64,000 nucleotides of DNA from Lentzea flava (GTDB taxonomy: Bacteria; Actinomycetota; Actinomycetes; Mycobacteriales; Pseudonocardiaceae). The stretch covers positions 1 to 64,000 of the forward strand of contig NZ_BMRE01000003.1 in the NCBI RefSeq assembly GCF_014648475.1. The letters are read 5' to 3'. A program made the translations under genes and the position numbers. Position 1 is the stretch's first letter; each line of letters starts with the position of its first letter. Under the pieces are notes generated by a model that saw only the letters and a list, made by a program, of their open reading frames with translations, was not told where the DNA came from and did not search any database. Positions 8,575 through 17,007 of the stretch are shown here, in pieces.

Positions 8575-9306
8575 GTGGAATTCACTTCCGAACAGCGCTT
8601 CGACGACGGTGTCCTCGAGCGCGAGTTCACCCTCGGCGAGGTCCCCGGCATCCTGTGGACGCCCGCCTCCGCCACCGCACCTGCCCGGCTGATCCTGGCC
8701 GGCCACCCCGGCGGACTGCGCACGATGTACCCCCGGCTGGTGGCCAGGGCCCGGCACGCCGCGGCGGACGGCTACGCCACGGCCACCATCGAGCTGCCCG
8801 AGGCCGGGGAGCGGCCCCGGTCCCCGGAAGCGGACGAGGCCCGCGCCGAGTTGCGGGCGGCGGTGCAGGCCGGTGAGCCGGTCGGCGACGACGTCGTCAC
8901 GCGGCTCGTCCTGCCGCTGGTCGAGCAGTCGGTCCCGGAGTGGCGGGCCGCTCTGGACGAGCTGCTGAAGCTGCCAGAGCTCTGCGGGCCGGTCGGGTTC
9001 GCGGGCGGGGTGATCGCCATCGGCATCCGGCTGGCCGTGGTCGAGCCGCGCATCGCGGCGGCGGTGCTGTTCGCCGGGAGTTACGTGCCGCGCAGCATGT
9101 TCGAGGAGGCGCGGCGGGTCACCATTCCGCTGCACGTCCTGCTGCAGTGGGACGACGAGGGGAACGACCGGCAGATGGCCCTGGACCTGTTCGACGCCTT
9201 CGGCTCGGCGGAGAAGACGTTGCAGGCCAACACGGGCGGGCACACCGGTGTCCCGAAGTTCGCCGCGGACGATGTGAACCGGTTCTTCGACCGGCACCTG
9301 AAGTGA
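8575..9306 (+). CDS. Alpha/beta-hydrolase-fold protein lacking the catalytic serine
   Basis: This 243-aa protein has the overall layout of dienelactone-hydrolase-like alpha/beta hydrolases: an AGHPGG oxyanion loop near residue 43, a QWDDEGND acid region and a GGHTG histidine region. The nucleophile elbow that should read GxSxG is GFAGG (141-145), with Ala143 where Ser is expected. It may be a pseudoenzyme or use another residue. GTG 8575 is preceded by GAAAGG. No operon partner is evident. Confidence 0.75.
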   Translation: MEFTSEQRFDDGVLEREFTLGEVPGILWTPASATAPARLILAGHPGGLRTMYPRLVARARHAAADGYATATIELPEAGERPRSPEADEARAELRAAVQAGEPVGDDVVTRLVLPLVEQSVPEWRAALDELLKLPELCGPVGFAGGVIAIGIRLAVVEPRIAAAVLFAGSYVPRSMFEEARRVTIPLHVLLQWDDEGNDRQMALDLFDAFGSAEKTLQANTGGHTGVPKFAADDVNRFFDRHLK

Positions 9307-9377
9307 GACGCGGGCTCGTTCGTCTCAATTCGCTTGGGGTTTATGGCAAATCCCTGTGAACAGCGGTTGTATGACAT

Positions 9378-9405
9378 TTGTTTGCGCTGCATTCGCTCCT
9401 AGAAT
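9378..9405 (+). promoter_or_regulatory. Leaderless promoter of the first NB-ARC/LuxR gene
   Basis: TTGTTT (9378-9383), a 16-bp spacer and TAGAAT (9400-9405) end 7 nt before ATG 9413. This supports that start over the GTG at 9356. Confidence 0.55.
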
Positions 9406-9412
9406 CCCGCGC

Positions 9413-11428
9413 ATGTGGTCGCCGGTCAGCTCGCGGACTCGTCTGGTGGGACGGGAACGCAAGCTGGCCGCCGCACGACGCCTTCTGCGCAAGCACCGCC
9501 TGGTGACGCTCACCGGGCCCGGCGGCGCGGGAAAGTCGCGGCTGGCGGCCGAGCTCTGCCCCGCGGAGCCCGGCACCGTCGTCGTCGAACTGGAGTCGGT
9601 GCACCGGCCAGACCTGCTGTGGCACGTGGTCGCGTTCCCGCTGAACGTGTGGGACGAACCGCTGCGCGAGACGGTTGTCGCGGCGTTGGCCGATCACCGG
9701 TTGCTGGTGCTGGACAACTGTGAACACCTCCTGAGTGAGGCGTGCGAGGTCGTCACGGAGTTGCTCGCGCGGTGCCCGCGATTGCGAGTGCTGGTCACGA
9801 GTCGCGAGCCGCTCGATGTGGCCGGCGAGATGTGCGTCGAAGTCGGGCCGCTTTCTCCCGGCGACGCACGGGCGTTGTTCGTGGAATGCGGTGGTTCGGC
9901 GGAAATGGCCGATTCGGTGCTCGACCATTTGCCGTTGGCGATCGAACTCGCCGCGGCCAGGACGGACGTCCCGGCACGCCACCGCACGCTGGACGCGGTG
10001 ATCAGGTGGAGCTACGACCTGCTGAGCCCCGCCGAACAGGCCGCGCTGCGCAGGCTGTGCGCGTTGATCGGCGACTTCGGCCTCGACCTGGCTTCCGCGG
10101 TGTGCGCGTGCCCCGGTGACGTGGTGCGGTTGATGGGGTCGTTGCGCGCCAAGTCGTTGGTGGTCCGCTCGCACTCGTCGTCCGGCGCGCGGTTTCGCGT
10201 GCTCGAGTCGATCCGGCTGTTCGGGCTGGCGCGGCTGGACGAGTGCGGCGAGACCGGCGCGACGGTCGACCGGCTCGTCACCGCGCTGACGCGGATGATC
10301 CGCATGGTCGCGGCCGCACCGTCGATCGGCACCGAGGCCAACGCCTGGCTGAGCGGCCAGGAACACCAGTTGCTGCACGCCCTCGCGCGCCTGCCGCGCA
10401 CCGACCCGCGCCACACCTGGCTCGTCGCGGGCATCGTGCACGTCTGGTACCTGCGCGGCTCCTACCGGGAGGCGTTCCGCCTGGCGTTCGACACCCTGGC
10501 GTTCGGTTCACCGTCCGACCACTCGGAGATGCTGCTCTTCCGCACCGCCTGGCTCGCGGGCTTCACGGGCGACGGCGAGGAGTCGCTCAGATTCGCCGAG
10601 GCGTTGGTGGCGCATCCGGCCACCCGGCAACCGAACTGGGAAGCACGGGCCTGGAACACCCTGGGTTACGCGCGCACGGTGACCGACGACCTCGACGGCG
10701 CGCGGGAGGCGAACGAACGATCGGTCGCGTGTGCGCGGGCGTTGAACGACGAAGCGTTGCTGATGACGTTCCTGAACAACCACGCCTGGCTGCTGATGCG
10801 GCTGGGCGACCTCGACGGCGCCTCGGCCGCGGTCGAGGAATCGCTCGCGTTCCGCATTCCCGACGGCTACCGGTTGATGGCGATCAGGCACACCGCCGGT
10901 GTGATCGCGTTGGAACGAGGTGACGTCGACCTGGCCGAACGGCATTTCACCATCGCACTGCGGGAAGGCGCGCCGTCCAGCGTGGCGCTGGCGGGTGTGC
11001 TGGAAGGCCTCGGCGTGGTGGCGGCCCGCCGGCACCAGAGCGAGCGCGCGGTCGTGCTGATGGCCGCCGCGGCCGCCACCCGCACGTCCCGGCAGGAAGC
11101 ACCGTGGAAACGCATGGTCGCGGACGCGTGCGACTTCGCCGTGGCGGAGGTGGGGGAGCGGAGGGCGTCGCGTGCTCGCAGACGGGGAGAGCGGCTGGAC
11201 CACGCCGGGCTGCTGGAGTACGTGAGCAGGGCCGAGCGGGAGGAGCCGCTGACCGTGCGGCAGCAGCAGATCGCGGACCTCGTGGTGGAGGGGCTGACGA
11301 ACCCGGAGATCGCGGCACGGCTGGGGATCTCGACCGGGACCGTGCGGTCGCACGTCACGCAGATGCTGGCCAGGCTCGGCCTGACCTCGCGAACCCAGCT
11401 GGCGGCGCGAACGGCGCGCGCACGATGA
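9413..11428 (+). CDS. LuxR-family regulator with NB-ARC-like ATPase domain
   Basis: This 671-aa regulator has a P-loop GPGGAGKS (35-42) and Walker B LLVLDNCEH, typical of STAND/NB-ARC ATPases. A TPR-like helical middle and a C-terminal LuxR helix-turn-helix (about 615-665, motifs LTNPEIAARLGIS, GTVRSHV) follow. Such proteins switch on transcription after ligand-driven nucleotide exchange. The next gene is a shorter relative that overlaps by 4 nt. The target and ligand are unknown. Confidence 0.88.
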   Translation: MWSPVSSRTRLVGRERKLAAARRLLRKHRLVTLTGPGGAGKSRLAAELCPAEPGTVVVELESVHRPDLLWHVVAFPLNVWDEPLRETVVAALADHRLLVLDNCEHLLSEACEVVTELLARCPRLRVLVTSREPLDVAGEMCVEVGPLSPGDARALFVECGGSAEMADSVLDHLPLAIELAAARTDVPARHRTLDAVIRWSYDLLSPAEQAALRRLCALIGDFGLDLASAVCACPGDVVRLMGSLRAKSLVVRSHSSSGARFRVLESIRLFGLARLDECGETGATVDRLVTALTRMIRMVAAAPSIGTEANAWLSGQEHQLLHALARLPRTDPRHTWLVAGIVHVWYLRGSYREAFRLAFDTLAFGSPSDHSEMLLFRTAWLAGFTGDGEESLRFAEALVAHPATRQPNWEARAWNTLGYARTVTDDLDGAREANERSVACARALNDEALLMTFLNNHAWLLMRLGDLDGASAAVEESLAFRIPDGYRLMAIRHTAGVIALERGDVDLAERHFTIALREGAPSSVALAGVLEGLGVVAARRHQSERAVVLMAAAAATRTSRQEAPWKRMVADACDFAVAEVGERRASRARRRGERLDHAGLLEYVSRAEREEPLTVRQQQIADLVVEGLTNPEIAARLGISTGTVRSHVTQMLARLGLTSRTQLAARTARAR

Positions 11429-12663
11429 CCTGCGACGAGTGCGGAGCCCCGCTCGCCGCCCCCGCCAAGTACTGCTCCGGCGCCTGCCGCCAGCGCGCCT
11501 ACCGCCGCCGCGCCCGCGAAGCCTCGCCGCGCTCGCCGCGCCTCGACACGTTCGTCGGCCGCCACGCCGAACTGGCCGACCTCACCAGACTTCTTGCACG
11601 CCACCGAATTGTCACGGTGGTAGGCCCGCCCGGCGTCGGCAAGTCGCGGCTCGTCCAGGAAGCCGTCGCGCACCGCCGGCACCCGGCGCCGCTCGTTCTC
11701 GACGGCTGCGAGCACGCCCTCGACGACTTCGCCGAACTCGTCCAACGCCACCCGGCCCGCCGGGTGGTGGCCACGAGCCACCGGGCGCTCGACGTCCCCG
11801 GCGAGCAGGTGTACCGGCTCGAGCCCCTCCAACCGCACGAGGCGACGAGGTTGTTCTGCGACAGGGCAACGGCGGTCGACAGCGAGTTCGACGGGGACCC
11901 CGACCTGCTCGACGTCGTGTGCGAGCGGCTCGACCGGCTGCCGCTCGCGCTCGAACTCGCCGCGCGCCTGGTGCGCGTGCTGACGGCGGAGGAGATCGCG
12001 GCCAGGCTCGGCACCAGGTTCGCCGTGCTCACCGGCGGCCCGCGCGACGCCCCTGCCCACCACCGCTCGCTGCACGCGGCGATCGACCGCGGCTACGTGC
12101 TGCTCACCGAGGTCGAACGCGCGGCGCTCCGGGCGTTCTCCTTGCTGCCCGGCGGCATCGGCGAAGAGGTCGCCGACGCGCTCGTGCCCCACGGGTGGGA
12201 GATCGCGAAAAGTCTCAACGCGCGGTCGTTTCTCGAAAGCGGCGAGCGGTTCACGATGCTGGAGTCGGTGCGGCTGTTCGCTTTCGACGCGTTGCTGCAG
12301 CACGACTCCATCGCCGTCCGCGACCGGCTGCTCGACGTTCTGGCGGCCCTGCCGGAACCGCTCAGGGCGGTGGAAGCCGGCAACATCCGTTACGCCGCAA
12401 AGCTCATGCCGGACGACGAGCGTCTCGTCGCCGCGCACGACGAGGGCGGTGAGGCGGAGGAGATCGCGCTCGGCCCGTTGTCGTGGCGCGAGGAACGACT
12501 GCTCAAGATCGCGGCGATGGTCGCGGAAGGACTGACCAACAGGCAGATCGCGGACGGTCTGCACGTGTCGCTGCGGACCGTGGAGGCGGACGTGCGCGAC
12601 CTCAAGACCGTGCTGGGCGTCCGGTCGCGCGCACAGATCGCCGCCTGGGCTACGCGTGCGTGA
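11425..12663 (+). CDS. Zinc-ribbon/NB-ARC/LuxR regulator
   Basis: This 412-aa protein starts at ATG 11425, overlapping the previous stop (ATGA). Residues 1-30 hold a CxxC...CxxxC set (C3, C6, C17, C21) followed by an Arg-rich helix, like short actinobacterial zinc-ribbon DNA-binding segments. A P-loop GPPGVGKS (about 67-74), an LDGCEH Walker B-like motif and an NB-ARC core follow, then a LuxR HTH at about 350-410 (LTNRQIADGLHVS). It lacks the long TPR region of its neighbour. Two DNA-binding elements flanking an ATPase is unusual. Its end overlaps the convergent DedA gene by 14 bp. Confidence 0.85.
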   Translation: MTCDECGAPLAAPAKYCSGACRQRAYRRRAREASPRSPRLDTFVGRHAELADLTRLLARHRIVTVVGPPGVGKSRLVQEAVAHRRHPAPLVLDGCEHALDDFAELVQRHPARRVVATSHRALDVPGEQVYRLEPLQPHEATRLFCDRATAVDSEFDGDPDLLDVVCERLDRLPLALELAARLVRVLTAEEIAARLGTRFAVLTGGPRDAPAHHRSLHAAIDRGYVLLTEVERAALRAFSLLPGGIGEEVADALVPHGWEIAKSLNARSFLESGERFTMLESVRLFAFDALLQHDSIAVRDRLLDVLAALPEPLRAVEAGNIRYAAKLMPDDERLVAAHDEGGEAEEIALGPLSWREERLLKIAAMVAEGLTNRQIADGLHVSLRTVEADVRDLKTVLGVRSRAQIAAWATRA

Positions 12664-13294
12664 CCTCTTCCTCTCCTTCGAGCTCCTCCTCAGCGGCCTT
12701 GGCCAGGCGCCGCTTCACGACGAAGACACCCGTGACGCCGGCCACCACGGCGATCGCCAGGCCCGCGTAGGAGAAGCCCTTCAACCACTTCTCGGCCACC
12801 ACGCCGAGGTAGTAGACGGCCGCCGCCGTACCGCCCGCCCACACCACGCCACCGAGAGCGTTGGCCACGAGGAACTTGCCGTAGTTCATGTGCAGTGACC
12901 CCGCCAGCGGACCGGCGAGAATGCGCAGCAGAGCGACGAACCGGCCGAAGAACACGGCCCACGCACCGCGTTTCTGGAACACCCGGCGGGCGTGCTCGAG
13001 CTGTGTTTCGCCGAAGTGCTTGGGGAATTTCCTGCCCATCCACGCGAACAACCGCGGCCCGCCGCGCCGTCCGATGAGATAGCCGAAGTTGTCGCCGATG
13101 ATCGCGCCCGCGCTCGCCCACACACCGATCCACAACGGGCTCAGGTGGTCGTGCTGCGACGCCAGCAGCGAGGCCGTGACCAGCACGATCTCACCTGGCA
13201 GCGGAATGCCGAGCGACTCGAAACCGATCACCAGGCCGACGATCACGTACACGAGCAGAGGCGGGATGGCTTCGAGCCATTGTTCGATCGGCAC
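12650..13294 (-). CDS. DedA-family membrane protein (VTT domain)
   Basis: This 214-aa protein has the DedA pattern: ESLGIPLPGE near the start, the GxxxGxxxGYxIGRxxG-type stretch (GDNFGYLIGRRGG), and FxRFxxxxRxxxxxxAG (FFGRFVALLRILAG). DedA proteins are lipid-scramblase or flippase-like membrane proteins affecting envelope homeostasis. The GTG start at 13294 is 6 nt after a TAGTGT -10, suggesting a leaderless mRNA. The charged C-terminus (KAAEEELEGEEE) is cytosolic. Confidence 0.92.
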   Translation of the reverse strand: MPIEQWLEAIPPLLVYVIVGLVIGFESLGIPLPGEIVLVTASLLASQHDHLSPLWIGVWASAGAIIGDNFGYLIGRRGGPRLFAWMGRKFPKHFGETQLEHARRVFQKRGAWAVFFGRFVALLRILAGPLAGSLHMNYGKFLVANALGGVVWAGGTAAAVYYLGVVAEKWLKGFSYAGLAIAVVAGVTGVFVVKRRLAKAAEEELEGEEEVTHA

Positions 13295-13300
13295 ACGGCA

Positions 13301-13306
13301 ACACTA
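13301..13306 (-). promoter_or_regulatory. -10 element of the DedA leaderless promoter
   Basis: TAGTGT on the minus strand ends 6 nt before GTG 13294; no Shine-Dalgarno sequence is visible there. Confidence 0.45.
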
Positions 13307-13412
13307 CCGTGCGCCATTATGTCCGCTTTGGTAATTGTCGTCGGATTTGTGCGGCACGGCTGAACCGGGGAAGGCGCAAGGCCGTACGCCCAGGCAGGAG
13401 GTGAGGAGCCCG

Positions 13413-13883
13413 ATGCGCATCCTCGGAGTACTGCTGGGAGTCGTGCTGCTGCTCGCGGGGTGCGCCGAGAAGGCGCCCACCCCGGAGAAGTTCCAGTTCA
13501 CCGCGAAGACGCTGGAGGGCGCGGAGTTCCGCGGTGACAAGCTCGTCGGCCAGCCGGCCGTGCTGTGGTTCTGGACGCCGTGGTGCCCGTCGTGCAACGC
13601 CGAGGCCGAGAAGGTCGCGGCGATGGCCAAGCGGCACAACAAGGTCCAGTTCGTCGGCGTCGCGGCGGAGGACCAGCTCGACGCGATGAAGAAGTTCGTC
13701 TCCGACCACGAGATGAGCGGGTTCCCGCACCTGGCCGACCTGGACGGCTCGGTGTGGAAGCGGTTCGGGGTGACCGCCCAGCCGACGTTCGCGTTCGTCC
13801 GCGCCGACGGCTCGGTGGAGCTCCTCACCGGCGCGCCCACCGAGGAACAGCTCGACCAGCGGGTCTCCGCATTGGTCCAGTGA
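13413..13883 (+). CDS. TlpA/DsbF-like thioredoxin-fold lipoprotein
   Basis: This 156-aa lipoprotein (lipobox LLAGC) has a TlpA/redoxin domain with active site W57-C58-P-S-C61 and a cis-Pro loop (TAQPTFAF). It should be anchored outside the cytoplasmic membrane and act as a thiol-disulfide oxidoreductase, like M. tuberculosis DsbF. ATG 13413 follows AGGAGGTGAGG; a further upstream in-frame start lacks a ribosome site. It is divergent from DedA. Confidence 0.9.
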   Translation: MRILGVLLGVVLLLAGCAEKAPTPEKFQFTAKTLEGAEFRGDKLVGQPAVLWFWTPWCPSCNAEAEKVAAMAKRHNKVQFVGVAAEDQLDAMKKFVSDHEMSGFPHLADLDGSVWKRFGVTAQPTFAFVRADGSVELLTGAPTEEQLDQRVSALVQ

Positions 13884-13940
13884 CATCCCCAGGTCCCGCA
13901 GCCGCATCATTCCTGCAGAAAGACCCTGCGCTGTCGGGAC

Positions 13941-13960
13941 CAACGCCTGGTTCGGCGTTG
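13941..13960. terminator. Short hairpin after the thioredoxin gene
   Basis: CAACGCC (13941-13947) and GGCGTTG (13954-13960) form a 7-bp stem with a 6-nt loop, 57 nt after the stop. It is a candidate terminator before the HPF-like gene. Confidence 0.4.
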
Positions 13961-14027
13961 CGATCGCTTTCGTACCGTCGAACTGGCGGCGCGGCGATGC
14001 CGCGTGGCCTTGAGGAGGCAGGTGTCG

Positions 14028-14321
14028 ATGGACTACATCCAGGTCTCGCTCGCGGAGGCCATCCCCGAGCAGGCCAGGGACTACGCGTCTGCGCGCATTG
14101 GTTCGCTGGACCGCTACGCGCCCGACCGGGTCGACTTCGCCTGGGTCAACCTGACTTCGGACAAGTCCGTCATCCACGCGCACGCCCGGCTCGACCTCAA
14201 GTGGGTCGAGGTGCAGGCGTACGCGGAGGCGGACACCGTCACCGAGGTGATCGACCTGCTGCGGGAACGCATGCGGCGTCAGCTCGTCTCGATGCACGAC
14301 TGCGTGCCCGCGCACAACTGA
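14028..14321 (+). CDS. HPF/RaiA-like ribosome-associated protein (short form)
   Basis: This 97-aa protein resembles the N-terminal domain of ribosome hibernation factors: a short beta-alpha-beta layout ending in a helix rich in Arg (LLRERMRRQL). ATG 14028 has GAGGAGG 9 nt upstream; the GTG at 14022 is too close to that site. It lacks the C-terminal dimerisation domain of long HPF. The assignment rests on overall pattern, not on a signature motif. Confidence 0.55.
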   Translation: MDYIQVSLAEAIPEQARDYASARIGSLDRYAPDRVDFAWVNLTSDKSVIHAHARLDLKWVEVQAYAEADTVTEVIDLLRERMRRQLVSMHDCVPAHN

Positions 14322-14333
14322 CCTCGGTGCGCG

Positions 14334-14369
14334 GAACCCGCCACCCGGCGGCGGACGGGTGGCGGGTTC
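14334..14369. terminator. Bidirectional terminator between convergent genes
   Basis: GAACCCGCCACCC (14334-14346) and its exact complement (14357-14369) form a 13-bp stem with a 10-nt loop. The right arm overlaps the stop codon of the minus-strand PEP-synthase-like gene. Confidence 0.85.
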
Positions 14370-16596
14370 AGCACACCTTCTTCACGGTTCCCCGTGCCCC
14401 GTCCACCTGGATTCGATCTCCCGAGGCGATCCTCGTGGTGGCGTTCCCGCACCCGACCACCGCCGGAATCCCGAGTTCCCTCGCCACGATCGCCGCGTGC
14501 GAGAGAGGCGCGCCGACGTCCGTCACGACTGCCGCGGCACGGGTGAACAACGGCGTCCAGCCGATGTTCGTCACCGTTGTCACGAGAATCTCGCCCTGCC
14601 GCAACGACTCACCGTCCTCGACCCGTGCCAGCACCCGCGCGACACCCTCGACCACACCAGCCGAACCGGGGAAGCCGGTGACGTCCGACGGCATCGGCAC
14701 GTCGGTCGTCGCGTCGTACAGGTCGGCCCGCCGGTTCGGTGAGGCCGCCCAGGACTCGGGATCGAACCGGCCGCGGATCACCGCCGGGTAGGGCGGCAGC
14801 GCGCGATAACGCTCGTAGGCCTGCCGTTGCGCGTGCACCCGGTCCAGCAACGACGTGTCGCCGCCCAGCACGCGCAGGACGTCGTCGATCGGCAGGAAGA
14901 ACAGGTCGTCACCGGACTTCGTCAGCTCGCCGGCGCGCAACACGAACGCCCGCATGACCCAGAACGCCCGCACCATCTCCGACCGGGCCTGTTCCCGCGC
15001 CCGAGCGCCCGCGCCGATCCGGTCGAGCTGCTTGCGGATCTTGGCGGCCTTCGCGGGATGCGCGGCCACCAGCCGTTCCCACGCGGCCGAACGAGCGGAG
15101 GCCTGACGCGCGAGCAACGCCTCCGGGTCGGCCAGCGTCTCCAGCTGCCGTGAGATCCACTCCGGATCCTCCGCCGGTCGCGGCGAGGAGAGCTCGAACT
15201 CGCCGGCACAGCGATGACCCCAGGTCCGCGCGAATTCCTCGGTGCCGATCTCCCCGGACCGCAGGCGGGCGAGGCCGACCAGCGGCCCCAGGCTCGCGAG
15301 CCCGGCGCCGTCGTGGAACCCGGTCAGCAACGTGGTCGCGTCCTCCTCGCCGACCAGCGCGACGAGCTCGCGCCGGAACGCTGCGGGCCCTCCCGCGATC
15401 ATGCGCGCGCCGGCGTCGAGGATCGGGCACACGTACCGCAGCAGCTGGTCGAGGTCGTTGCGCCACAGGCCGAGCAACGCGTCCGGCGTGGTGCACGCGG
15501 CGATGGCCTCGTGGGCGGCGGCGCAGCGCGCGGGGTTCTCGCGGACGAGTCGCGGCAGCCGGGTCCGGTAGAGGAACTGCTGCTTGATCGGCCCGCCCGC
15601 GCCGCGCACCACGGCGGCCAGGATCGCGAGCCGCGACATCGGCAGCGGCGGCACCGTCACCCCGGCCGGGATGCGCCCGAACGTCTCCTCTCCGGACCGC
15701 AGCATCCGCTCGGCCTTGCCGATCGCCGTGCCGAGCGCGGTGTAGGTGCTGATGTTGAGGTAGAAGCGGCCGCCGATGTTGCCGGAGATCCGGTGCGGCC
15801 CGATCGTCATGTTCGACAGCACCTCGACCAGCGACCACGTCACCGGAGTCATGACCTCGGGGATCGCCTCGCCGACGTTGCCGTTGGACCACAGGTAGTC
15901 GCCGTCGAGCGTGTCGTTCCACTCGACCCGCAACGACGTGATGGGCCGTGCCTGCAGGATCCAGACCTTGTCGCCGGTCAACGCCCACTCGACGTCCATC
16001 GGCGTCGCGAACAGCTTCTCGATCCGTTCGCCGAGCTCGATCAGCTCGCGCTTCTGCGCGTCGGTGAGCAGGTCTGACGAGTTCGCCTCCCCGCTGACCA
16101 GCGCCTCACCGAGCCCGCGCACCGCGTTGATCACCGGCTCGGCCCGCCCGGTCACCGGATCCGCCGTGAACAGCACGCCGGACACGTCTGCGGGCACCAT
16201 CCGTTGCACGACGACGGCCATCTCCGCGGACTCGATCCCGTTGTTCTCGCGGTAGGCGACGGCGCGGGCCGACCGCAGGGAGTCCCAGCACCGCAGGACC
16301 GCGTCGAACAGCCCGTCCTCGGACACGTTCAGCACCGTGTCGTGCTGCCCGGCGAACGACAGTCCCGGCAGGTCCTCCGCGGTGGCCGACGACCGCACCG
16401 CCACCGGCCCGCCCAGCTGCCGGAACGCCTCCAGCAGGCCCTCCATCGACCGCTCCCGGTAGGCGCGGGTCGTGAGGCAGAACCCGGCGGGCACCGGCAG
16501 CCCCGCCCTCGTCAGCGTCGCCAGCGAGGCGCCCTTGCCGCCCACCGCCGCCAGGTCGGCTGCCGGGTCGTCGAGCGGGAGGATCAACGGGATCAT
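14368..16596 (-). CDS. PEP-synthase/rifampin-phosphotransferase-like enzyme
   Basis: This 742-aa protein has an N-terminal pyruvate/PEP dikinase ATP-grasp domain (about 1-300, motifs GGKGASLATL, VRSSATAEDLPG, QHDTVLNV). A middle helical region follows, then a C-terminal phosphohistidine swivel domain with catalytic His700 in GAPLSHAAIVARELGIP. This is the layout of rifampin phosphotransferase and of short actinobacterial PEP synthases. It is shorter than typical Rph (about 860 aa). I cannot separate drug inactivation from a metabolic role. ATG 16596 is favoured over upstream frames that run into the divergent promoter. Confidence 0.85.
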   Translation of the reverse strand: MIPLILPLDDPAADLAAVGGKGASLATLTRAGLPVPAGFCLTTRAYRERSMEGLLEAFRQLGGPVAVRSSATAEDLPGLSFAGQHDTVLNVSEDGLFDAVLRCWDSLRSARAVAYRENNGIESAEMAVVVQRMVPADVSGVLFTADPVTGRAEPVINAVRGLGEALVSGEANSSDLLTDAQKRELIELGERIEKLFATPMDVEWALTGDKVWILQARPITSLRVEWNDTLDGDYLWSNGNVGEAIPEVMTPVTWSLVEVLSNMTIGPHRISGNIGGRFYLNISTYTALGTAIGKAERMLRSGEETFGRIPAGVTVPPLPMSRLAILAAVVRGAGGPIKQQFLYRTRLPRLVRENPARCAAAHEAIAACTTPDALLGLWRNDLDQLLRYVCPILDAGARMIAGGPAAFRRELVALVGEEDATTLLTGFHDGAGLASLGPLVGLARLRSGEIGTEEFARTWGHRCAGEFELSSPRPAEDPEWISRQLETLADPEALLARQASARSAAWERLVAAHPAKAAKIRKQLDRIGAGARAREQARSEMVRAFWVMRAFVLRAGELTKSGDDLFFLPIDDVLRVLGGDTSLLDRVHAQRQAYERYRALPPYPAVIRGRFDPESWAASPNRRADLYDATTDVPMPSDVTGFPGSAGVVEGVARVLARVEDGESLRQGEILVTTVTNIGWTPLFTRAAAVVTDVGAPLSHAAIVARELGIPAVVGCGNATTRIASGDRIQVDGARGTVKKVC

Positions 16597-16607
16597 GTCG
16601 CCATAGT

Positions 16608-16635
16608 TGTCGAAACGGGTCGTCCTCGTTCGTAC
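16608..16635 (+). promoter_or_regulatory. Probable ECF42 autoregulated promoter
   Basis: TGTCGA (16608-16613) matches the -35 reported for ECF42 promoters. CGTTC/CGTAC at 16627-16635 is a plausible -10 region. It lies 21 nt before the DGPF-protein ATG that heads the ECF42 operon. Confidence 0.55.
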
Positions 16636-16656
16636 AAAGGGCGAAAGGAGACCACC

Positions 16657-17007
16657 ATGACCCAGAAGTACCTGCTCAGCATCTACCAGCCCGACGGTGA
16701 GGTCCCGCCGCCCGAGATCCTCGACCCGATCATGGCGAACCTCGAGACGCTCAACGAGGAGATGCGGGCCAAGGGCGCGTGGGTGTTCGCGGTCGGCCTG
16801 CACCCGCCGTCGACCGCGACCGTGCTCAGGGCCAAGGACGACGACGTGCTGATGACCGACGGTCCGTTCACCGAGGGCAAGGAGCACATCGGCGGCTTCA
16901 CGATCATCCAGGCGGCCGACCTGGACGAGGCGCTGGAGTGGGGGCGCAAGCTCGCCACCGTGCTGAACCCGCTGTCGGTCGAGGTCAGGCCGATCGCGTT
17001 CGCATGA
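16657..17007 (+). CDS. YCII-related DGPF-domain protein (ECF42 partner)
   Basis: This 116-aa protein has a ferredoxin-like YCII fold. The motif TDGPFTEGKEHIGGF contains the DGPF signature that names the partner family of ECF42 sigma factors. AAAGGAG precedes ATG 16657, and the stop overlaps the sigma gene (ATGA). In studied cases the DGPF proteins are targets of the sigma factor rather than classical anti-sigma factors. The biochemical function is unknown. Confidence 0.9.
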   Translation: MTQKYLLSIYQPDGEVPPPEILDPIMANLETLNEEMRAKGAWVFAVGLHPPSTATVLRAKDDDVLMTDGPFTEGKEHIGGFTIIQAADLDEALEWGRKLATVLNPLSVEVRPIAFA

